Assembly (NCBI GenBank): GCA_963698015.1
Contig: OY969109.1
Coordinates: 1,240,001-1,304,000 of the forward strand
DNA length: 64,000 nucleotides
Direction of reading: 5' to 3'
Source of the DNA: VAXT01 sp963698015
Lineage (GTDB): Bacteria > Actinomycetota > Thermoleophilia > Gaiellales > Gaiellaceae
Positions 58,969-64,000 of the stretch are shown here, piece after piece. Position 1 is the stretch's first letter; each line of letters opens with the position of its first letter. Below the pieces are notes generated by a model. It saw only the letters and a list, made by a program, of their open reading frames with translations, did not search any database and was not told the origin of the DNA. A program made the position numbers and the translations under genes.

Positions 58969-59451
58969 CTAACCGCCGCCGATCGGCGGTGACTGTGCGA
59001 ACGTCGCGTTCAAGCCTGCGATGAGCGCGTCCTTCTCTGCCTGGTCGAGCTTCGCGTTCGGATGGAGAGGCAGATAGAACCAGGGCGGCATCGAGCCGCT
59101 GCGAATCGTCTCCGTGATGTCGTCGATGCCCGCGTCTTGCGGCCTGTCCCACTCGGAGAAGTTGAGCGCCGCCCGACCCCCGTCGACGTCTCGTTGCACG
59201 AGCCAGGACATCGGGGCGACGTTCGAGTACCAGCGCCAGTTCGTGAGGTTGCTGTGGCAGTCGAAACAGGCGTCGGCGGCAAGCTGGCGTGTCCGCGCCG
59301 AATCCCATTTCGGCTCCTGCGTCACCGGCGGGTTCGAATGGTCGCGGCCGTACGGGATGGCCTGGATCGCGACGAACAAGAACAGGGCGACGACGGCGCC
59401 CCAGACGAAAACTCGACGCCAGCTTCTGGGTCTTCGGAGGCGCGTTGGCAC
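58969..59451 (-). CDS. Haem-binding-domain protein (Haem_bd), membrane-anchored
   Basis: 160 aa from GTG 59451. One N-terminal helix (VFVWGAVVALFLFVAIQAIPYG), then an exported domain with a single haem-attachment motif 'CFDCHSN' preceded by 'RQLAADA' and followed by 'TNWRWYSNVAPMSWLVQRDVDGGRAALNFSEW', typical of the Haem_bd family. It probably carries a c-type haem at the outer face of the membrane and serves in electron transfer or as a haem peroxidase-like partner. The frame is open further upstream across tRNA-Glu, which cannot be coding. Confidence 0.88.
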   Translation of the reverse strand: MPTRLRRPRSWRRVFVWGAVVALFLFVAIQAIPYGRDHSNPPVTQEPKWDSARTRQLAADACFDCHSNLTNWRWYSNVAPMSWLVQRDVDGGRAALNFSEWDRPQDAGIDDITETIRSGSMPPWFYLPLHPNAKLDQAEKDALIAGLNATFAQSPPIGGG

Positions 59452-59578
59452 CCGTCGACGATCGCAAAGACGTTCTCCCGCGGCAATCGGTAGGCCTACT
59501 GATCCACGCTCAGTGTTGCCACGGACGACGCGACTGCTCAGCCGCCGTACGGCGAGGCTAGCGTCAGCGAATAGGGAT

Positions 59579-59650
59579 GCCCCCAGCGGGATTCGAACCC
59601 GCGCTGCAGCCTTGAAAGGGCTGTGACCTTGACCGCTAGTCGATGGGGGC
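59579..59650 (-). tRNA. tRNA-Glu(TTC)
   Basis: 72 nt. Acceptor GCCCCCA / TGGGGGC, anticodon stem CAGCC / GGCTG with loop CTTTCAA (anticodon TTC), T loop TTCGAAT. CCA not encoded. Confidence 0.96.
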
Positions 59651-59697
59651 CTGCTGGTGAGTCTAGCCGCGACCTCCGGGCTACACTCGGCACGCGA

Positions 59698-59770
59698 GGG
59701 CCGGTAGCTCAGTTGGTAGAGCAGGGGACTTTTAATCCCAAGGTCACAGGTTCGATCCCTGTCCGGCCCA
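59698..59770 (+). tRNA. tRNA-Lys(TTT)
   Basis: 73 nt. Acceptor GGGCCGG / CCGGCCC, D arm GCTCAGTTGGTAGAGC, anticodon stem GGGGA / TCCCA-type with loop CTTTTAA (anticodon TTT), and T loop TTCGATC. Divergent from tRNA-Glu (47-bp gap). An integrase relic lies about 95 bp after its 3' end. Confidence 0.96.
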
Positions 59771-59864
59771 TGACAGAAGTACCTGTAAATCCGCTGTTTT
59801 CTCGTTCCACCTAAGGGTGTCTTGGGCCGGTGAGTGTACGGTGGGTGTACGGAGAACGGCCTCG

Positions 59865-59987
59865 TCAGACCGGAAAGGCTCCCTCCATCTTGGCGGCCTG
59901 CAGCTTCCGCTCGGCACGTTCCCAGTGGCCGTAGATATCGGTCGTCACCTTGAGTGTGGAGTGGCCGAGGTGCCGGGAGAGCCACCG
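59865..59987 (-). pseudogene. Tyrosine recombinase (phage-type integrase) C-terminal relic
   Basis: The last 40 codons of a tyrosine recombinase remain: 'RWLSRHLGHSTLKVTTDIYGHWERAE' contains the box II 'LGHS' and the catalytic Tyr in 'DIYGH', ending 'KLQAAKMEGAFPV' and stop. Everything upstream is replaced by the flippase gene. It faces the 3' end of tRNA-Lys, where two GTGTACGG repeats (59834 and 59845) resemble integrase arm sites. The reading here is quoted in pieces. Confidence 0.8.
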
Positions 59988-61171
59988 GCCGTCTCGCCCG
60001 GCTTCCGCCCGACCACCGACGCCCCCGCGGCGACGAGCCCGAGGATGACCGTCGGCACGACCGTCAGAAAGCGGTAGATCATCGTCGCCGCGACCGCCTC
60101 GGCGTTGCTCGCACCGAAGGCGACCAGCACACCGGTTAGACCGAGCTCGACGAAGCCCACGCCGCCGGGCGTGATCGGGATTGCGCCGAGGATGCGCGCC
60201 AGCGTCCACGCCGCGAAGGCCTCGACAATCGTCACCTCGGTGTGCGTGACGCCGACGGCGCGCAGTGAGACGGATAGGACGACGAAGACCGTCAGGTGCC
60301 CGGCGAGCGTCGCGGCGGTGAGAAAGGGCCAGCGCCGGCGGATGAGCTCGAGCGACTCATCGCGGAAGTGGACGAAGGACGCGCCGTTCCACTTGACCGG
60401 GGCCTTCTGGATGAGGCGCCCAGCCGCGCTGACAAGACGTGCGGCGCGGTCGCCGACCCGGTTTGCAAGCCGCTCGCTCGAGAGGGCGATCGCGAACCCC
60501 GCGACGATCACCGCGAAGACGGCGAGGCCGACGAGCGCCGCGATCTCCAACATGCGGTTTCGGGCCCCCTGCGCCGCAAGGCCGGCGACGGCGAGGATCG
60601 GGAAGCCGAGGATCACCGACTGGTTCCAGACGCTCATGACGACGACGGCGAGCCCGACGGGGCGGCCACTGAAGCCGCGCGCGCGCAGCATCGCGACCGT
60701 CGTCGCCGCGCCAGCCGCGGCGCCGCCCGGAGCGATCACGGAGAGCGCCGTCGACGCGAGCGTGACGCGCGACGCGTGGAAGTAGGAGAGCCCGGGAAGC
60801 GCGGCCATGAGCGGCGGCCCGTAGGTGGCGAGGTTGAGGAGCGTCGCGAGCCCAAGCACGACTAGCCACTGCCACGACAGCTTGTGGATCTCGTCCCAGA
60901 CGTCACCGTAGTCCGCGACGCGCGGCAGTGCGAACGCGAACACCGCGGCGATGACAGCGACGGAGACAAGGGTGCCGACGATCCGCGCGCGTCCCGTGCG
61001 GCGCTTCCGGCGCGCCTCGTCGAGCTCGGCGCGGACGAGCTCGTCTTCGGGAGAGGAGATGCCCGTATCGATCTCGCTCGAGGGCACGGACCGGTATTCC
61101 CTTTCGTTAGGCCGGGTACTCGCGGTCCAGCGCTCGGTCCAGCGGGCGAGCGGCATGCGGCGCGTGATCAT
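59945..61171 (-). CDS. YbhN/AglD-type flippase-like membrane protein (LPG synthase TM family, UPF0104)
   Basis: 408 aa with about nine helices. The signature 'WTLARILGAIPITPGGVGFVELGLTGVLVAFG' is diagnostic for the lysylphosphatidylglycerol synthase transmembrane/YbhN family, which translocates or modifies lipids. A ~65-residue acidic/basic cytoplasmic N-terminal extension precedes helix 1. The last 14 codons (59945-59987) are read from integrase DNA in another frame, so the native C-terminus was replaced. ATG 61171. Confidence 0.88.
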   Translation of the reverse strand: MITRRMPLARWTERWTASTRPNEREYRSVPSSEIDTGISSPEDELVRAELDEARRKRRTGRARIVGTLVSVAVIAAVFAFALPRVADYGDVWDEIHKLSWQWLVVLGLATLLNLATYGPPLMAALPGLSYFHASRVTLASTALSVIAPGGAAAGAATTVAMLRARGFSGRPVGLAVVVMSVWNQSVILGFPILAVAGLAAQGARNRMLEIAALVGLAVFAVIVAGFAIALSSERLANRVGDRAARLVSAAGRLIQKAPVKWNGASFVHFRDESLELIRRRWPFLTAATLAGHLTVFVVLSVSLRAVGVTHTEVTIVEAFAAWTLARILGAIPITPGGVGFVELGLTGVLVAFGASNAEAVAATMIYRFLTVVPTVILGLVAAGASVVGRKPGETAGGSPGTSATPHSR

Positions 61172-61252
61172 TCCGGCCAGCCAGGTCTCGGAATCGGCGA
61201 CGACCTCGCCGGCTCCGAGCTGTCGTCACAGGGGGCGGCTGCGTCTGCGCCG

Positions 61253-63319
61253 TCAGGCGTGAGCCCGCGCTGCCGAGGCGTCGTAGGTTCCGGCCGGCCC
61301 GGAAAGGTCATGGAGAGCCAGCTCGCGAATCCGCTCCGGGAGCACCGCGTGCTGCTCGATCGCGCCAGAACGAGCTTCGAGGCCGAGCAGGATGCGCAGC
61401 AGGAAGAGCGGTGCGCCCGTCGCCCAGGCCTGGGGGCTGCAAGCAGTCGGATACTCGACCGGGTAGTCGGTCAGCGACCGCTCGTACCCGGCGAAGGTCT
61501 CGGGGAGCCGTCCGAGGAAGTACTGGGCCGCTTCGAGAATCGCGAACGCGATCGTCGCGGCTTCGTCGTGGTAGCCGTAACGGCGCAGACCGGCTGCGAT
61601 CAGGGAGTTGTCGTGCGGCCAGACCGTTCCCTGGTGGTAGCCGATCGGGTTGTACCCGCCGTCCCCTTCGGCCATCGTGCGTACGCCCCAACCTGAGAAG
61701 AGCCGCGGCCCAAGGAGTTGCTTGACGACCTCTTCCGCGCGATCGTCGTCGACGATCCCGCTCCAGAGCAGGTGGCCGATGTTCGACGTGAGGGCGTCGA
61801 CCCGCTGTTTGTCGCCGTCGAGCGCGAGGGCGTAGTACCCGCGATCCTCGAGCCAGAAGTCGTCGTTGAACGAGCGTTTGAGCTCGTCCGCCTGGTGCTC
61901 GAGCTTCTGGCCAAGCGTATTGTCGTCCCAGATCTCGCGTGCGAGTCGTCCGCACCGGCGCCGTGCGTCGTAGACGTACCCCTGCAGCTCGCAGGTAGCC
62001 CGCGGCAGCCTCGCCAGCGTCCCATCGGCAAAGAGGATCGAGTTCCACGAGTCCTTCCAGCATTGGTTCTCGAGCCCCGTCTCCGTGTTGCGGCGCTCGT
62101 ACTCGACGTAGCCGTCCCCGTCGCTATCGCCGTACTTGTCGATCCACGCCAACGCGGCGCGGGCGTTCGGCTCCAGGCGGCGCACCCGATCGACGTCCCC
62201 CGTGAAGCGCTCGTACTCGTCGAGCAGGATGAGAAACAGCATCGTCCCGTCCGCACTGCCGTAGTACGGCGAGTGCGGCCGCTCCTCGAACGCGGTCAGC
62301 TCGCCGAAGCGCAGCTCGTGCAGGATCTTGCCCGGCTCTTCGTCGCGGAAGTCGTCATAACCCGTGCCCTGCAGCGAAGCGAGCACGTCGAGCGTGCTCG
62401 CAGCCAACTCCGGCACGACGTGCAGCGCCTGGTAGCTCGTGATCAGGCTGTCGCGGCCGAAAAGCGTCTGGAACCAGGGCAAGCCGGCCGCGGGAACGGC
62501 CACCTTCGAACTCTCATCGGGATAGAAGCGGAGCGCCGCCAGATCCACGAGGCTGCGCGCGTACGTCAGTTTCAGCGGCTCCCAATCGGTCTCCAGCTCC
62601 GGGGCGACAGCAAGAAGCTCCGAAACCGTCGGATGAGTTCCCACCTCGCTCCGCGAAGCGGCGCGCGGCTGCGACTCGTCATGTGGGCTGTAGCGCGTCC
62701 GGTCATGACCCGTGGGCGTGCCGTCGACCGCCGTCACGACTTCGATCCACGTGCTCCACGTGCCCTGAGGTGCGATCGTCGGGCGGAAGGCGATTCGGTC
62801 CTCCGTGACCTCGGCGTCTTCGTCGTGCGGCCTGATCCATGTCTCGCGGATGTAGCCGCCCCGCTCGTAGCCGAGGACGAGGACGCCGTCCTCGATGCGA
62901 GCAAACGTCTCCCCCGGTTTCTCGATCGTCGCGTCCTTGACCTCGAACAGATCCGCGAAATCGGCGCCGACGACGATCGCGATCTCCGGTCGGATCGGCT
63001 CCGTCCCGTGGTTCAGGACACTGAGCTCCTCGAAGAACCCGTCCCCGACGATGCGCCGCCGGATGACCGAAAGCGTCGCATCCGTGTACTCCGAGCCGGT
63101 GCCCGGGACGAGGAAGAAGTGCGCCGAGAACGACTTCGTGTCGTCCGTCGACAACGGAGCGAGGCTCAGGCCGTCGATCGTCAGCAGCCAGCGAGACAGG
63201 TGACGGGTGTCTCGGTGAAAGAGCCCGTGCGGCTCTCCCGGTGCCGCGTCGACGTCACCGTTGCGTCGACCGACGACGAACGTGTTCCCCTCGAGGATGC
63301 TGACGGTGTCGAAGTTCAT
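61253..63319 (-). CDS. Glycogen-debranching-type amylo-alpha-1,6-glucosidase (GDE)
   Basis: 688 aa. An N-terminal GDE_N-like beta domain (~1-215: 'GNTFVVGRRNGDVDAAPGEPHGLFHRDTRHLSRWLLTIDG') is followed by an (alpha/alpha)6 catalytic barrel ('LPWFQTLFGRDSLITSYQAL', 'NQCWKDSWNSILFADG', 'GYNPIGYHQGTVWPHDNSLIAAGLRRYG', 'YPTACSPQAWATGAPLFLLRILLGL'). Putative acids are the Asp in 'FGRDS' and in 'WPHDNS'. These enzymes hydrolyse alpha-1,6 branches or related glucosides. A palindrome (63333-63351) lies 14 bp before the ATG. Confidence 0.92.
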   Translation of the reverse strand: MNFDTVSILEGNTFVVGRRNGDVDAAPGEPHGLFHRDTRHLSRWLLTIDGLSLAPLSTDDTKSFSAHFFLVPGTGSEYTDATLSVIRRRIVGDGFFEELSVLNHGTEPIRPEIAIVVGADFADLFEVKDATIEKPGETFARIEDGVLVLGYERGGYIRETWIRPHDEDAEVTEDRIAFRPTIAPQGTWSTWIEVVTAVDGTPTGHDRTRYSPHDESQPRAASRSEVGTHPTVSELLAVAPELETDWEPLKLTYARSLVDLAALRFYPDESSKVAVPAAGLPWFQTLFGRDSLITSYQALHVVPELAASTLDVLASLQGTGYDDFRDEEPGKILHELRFGELTAFEERPHSPYYGSADGTMLFLILLDEYERFTGDVDRVRRLEPNARAALAWIDKYGDSDGDGYVEYERRNTETGLENQCWKDSWNSILFADGTLARLPRATCELQGYVYDARRRCGRLAREIWDDNTLGQKLEHQADELKRSFNDDFWLEDRGYYALALDGDKQRVDALTSNIGHLLWSGIVDDDRAEEVVKQLLGPRLFSGWGVRTMAEGDGGYNPIGYHQGTVWPHDNSLIAAGLRRYGYHDEAATIAFAILEAAQYFLGRLPETFAGYERSLTDYPVEYPTACSPQAWATGAPLFLLRILLGLEARSGAIEQHAVLPERIRELALHDLSGPAGTYDASAARAHA

Positions 63320-63332
63320 CGTCGTCGGCTGC

Positions 63333-63351
63333 TCACGTAGTCGCTACGTGA
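63333..63351. promoter_or_regulatory. Palindromic operator candidate upstream of the GDE gene
   Basis: TCACGTAG-TCG-CTACGTGA is a perfect inverted repeat with 8-bp arms, 14 bp upstream of ATG 63319. Size and symmetry suit a dimeric repressor. Confidence 0.5.
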
Positions 63352-63569
63352 TCTCGTCGCAGGAAGTCGGCGACATTCAGCAGGCGCTTGCCGTAGAGGT
63401 CGGTGTGGTCACGTGATCCGAAGCCTCCCGCGCGCCGCTGCCACCACGCTGCCACCCATTCCGCGCCTGCTGCCATACGCTCGGCTCGACTCCGAGCGCG
63501 GAGCGCCGAATGCGCGCGCAGCGCTCCGAGCAGACGATCGCGCCTTGTCAGCAAGCGCCCCCGATTCCG

Positions 63570-64000
63570 CTAAGGCCCGCCGCGGTCTGGCGTCAGCCGC
63601 GCCCTGACGTGCAGCGTCGACGGCGCTCGGATCATTCCGAGCGGGCTGAACGTCATCCCGAGCTCCCGTTGGTCAACCGTGGTCGTCGCCTCGATCTCGA
63701 GATCGTCGCCGGCTTCCCGCACCCTCGCACCGAATGCAACCGGGACCGTCCGTGCCGCGGCCTCGAGGTGGCCGACCACCGCCAGCGTTCCGCCGAGGTC
63801 GTTGACCAAGGTCGAGGTGAATCGCACCTGCGGATGCGCGCGGACGTTGAAAAAGCGCTCCGCACGCAGGTGCCTGTCGCGGGTGCCGTTGCCTGTGTCG
63901 AGACTGTCAGCATCGATCGCCAGCTCGATCGCAAGCACATCCTCGGAATCCCGGCCGTAGAAACCGTGGAAGCGGTCGAAATGTCCGACGACGGTACTGA
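63570..64000 (-). CDS. YceI-family protein, C-terminal part (5' end outside window)
   Basis: About 143 residues remain, open to the window edge. 'LAIELAIDADSLDTGNGTRDRHLRAERFFNVRAHPQVRFTST' and 'ATTTVDQRELGMTFSPLGMIRAPSTLHVRARL' are the YceI lipocalin-like core, which binds polyisoprenoids or amphiphiles. The protein is usually ~180 residues, so ~40 are missing. The 250 bp between it and the GDE gene hold no supported gene except a doubtful 73-codon frame. Confidence 0.88.
   Translation of the reverse strand, partial: STVVGHFDRFHGFYGRDSEDVLAIELAIDADSLDTGNGTRDRHLRAERFFNVRAHPQVRFTSTLVNDLGGTLAVVGHLEAAARTVPVAFGARVREAGDDLEIEATTTVDQRELGMTFSPLGMIRAPSTLHVRARLTPDRGGP

Noticed and set aside
59865..60209. 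115-codon minus frame as an intact integrase
   Set aside because: Only the last 40 codons are integrase-like; the rest is the flippase gene read in the wrong frame.
63333..63554. 73-codon minus frame upstream of the GDE gene
   Set aside because: Arg/Ala-rich, no family similarity or ribosome-binding site, and its end coincides with the palindromic operator candidate.

Overview
The window is high-GC bacterial DNA. Short intergenic gaps, frequent GTG starts, -10 boxes placed directly before start codons, an ECF sigma factor, DrrAB-type ABC genes, SPW-repeat and DUF4389 membrane proteins and two YcaQ-like winged-helix proteins suggest an actinobacterium. A deep-branching class such as Thermoleophilia (Gaiellales or Solirubrobacterales) is my best guess. 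That is inference from gene style; no marker gene fixes the taxonomy.

Layout. 1-1.7 kb: end of a CopC/CopD-type copper protein translationally coupled to a CDF metal exporter. 1.7-7.5 kb: a coiled-coil protein divergent from three tandem secreted Asp-box (sialidase-like) paralogues, each with its own promoter. 7.5-17.6 kb: housekeeping and stress genes (esterase/ring-cleaving dioxygenase pair, PAS protein, MBL hydrolase, NlpC/P60, cysteine synthase, DHA2 exporter, class II amidotransferase, GNAT, TetR regulator with a three-site operator) and a lamin-tail/polyproline/PASTA secreted protein. 17.7-22.3 kb: small membrane and enzyme genes, a YcaQ-like glycosylase and a PLP decarboxylase. 22.4-28.3 kb: an overlapping minus-strand operon encoding an 8-amino-7-oxononanoate synthase/CqsA-fold enzyme, a roughly 10-TM GAF-PAS-GGDEF-EAL receptor and an MFS exporter; I read this as a possible signal synthesis, sensing and export unit. 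28.4-35.7 kb: second YcaQ-like protein, DrrAB, GNAT, an MFS gene relic, a third winged-helix paralogue and a fourth Asp-box protein.

36.0-45.3 kb looks like an accreted island. Three partial copies of the 3' part of tRNA-Asp, all in the same orientation, lie to the left of the intact tRNA-Asp(GTC) and divide the region into modules: beta-propeller plus DUF4389 proteins; a TIR-like CAP12/Pycsar-type protein with a C-terminal beta-rich domain plus a CBS protein; and an Mg2+-type P-ATPase plus a VIT1 protein. The left edge truncates another beta-propeller gene.

45.3-49.8 kb: NTF2-like protein, FtsH, and a homocysteine methyltransferase/MTHFR fusion under a clear SAM-I riboswitch. 49.7-50.5 kb is noncoding and rich in hairpins, with a 118-bp tandem repeat. 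50.5-58.7 kb: SDR enzyme, ECF sigma factor cluster (83-aa protein, cyclodeaminase-like protein, intracellular subtilase, GAF protein), an Asn-Ile-Gly repeat peptide, an MFS-cNMP fusion, DUF1361, GFA, and two adjacent small proteins sharing an N-terminal Asn/Gly-rich motif that resembles bacterial amyloid-signalling (RHIM-like) motifs. 58.8-64 kb: tRNA-Val, tRNA-Glu and tRNA-Lys, an integrase relic beside tRNA-Lys whose DNA now encodes the tail of a YbhN-type flippase, a glycogen-debranching-type glucosidase, and a truncated YceI gene.

The strongest leads for undescribed biology are the synthase/receptor/exporter operon, the tRNA-Asp island with its TIR-like protein, and the Asn-Gly motif proteins at 54.6-58.7 kb.
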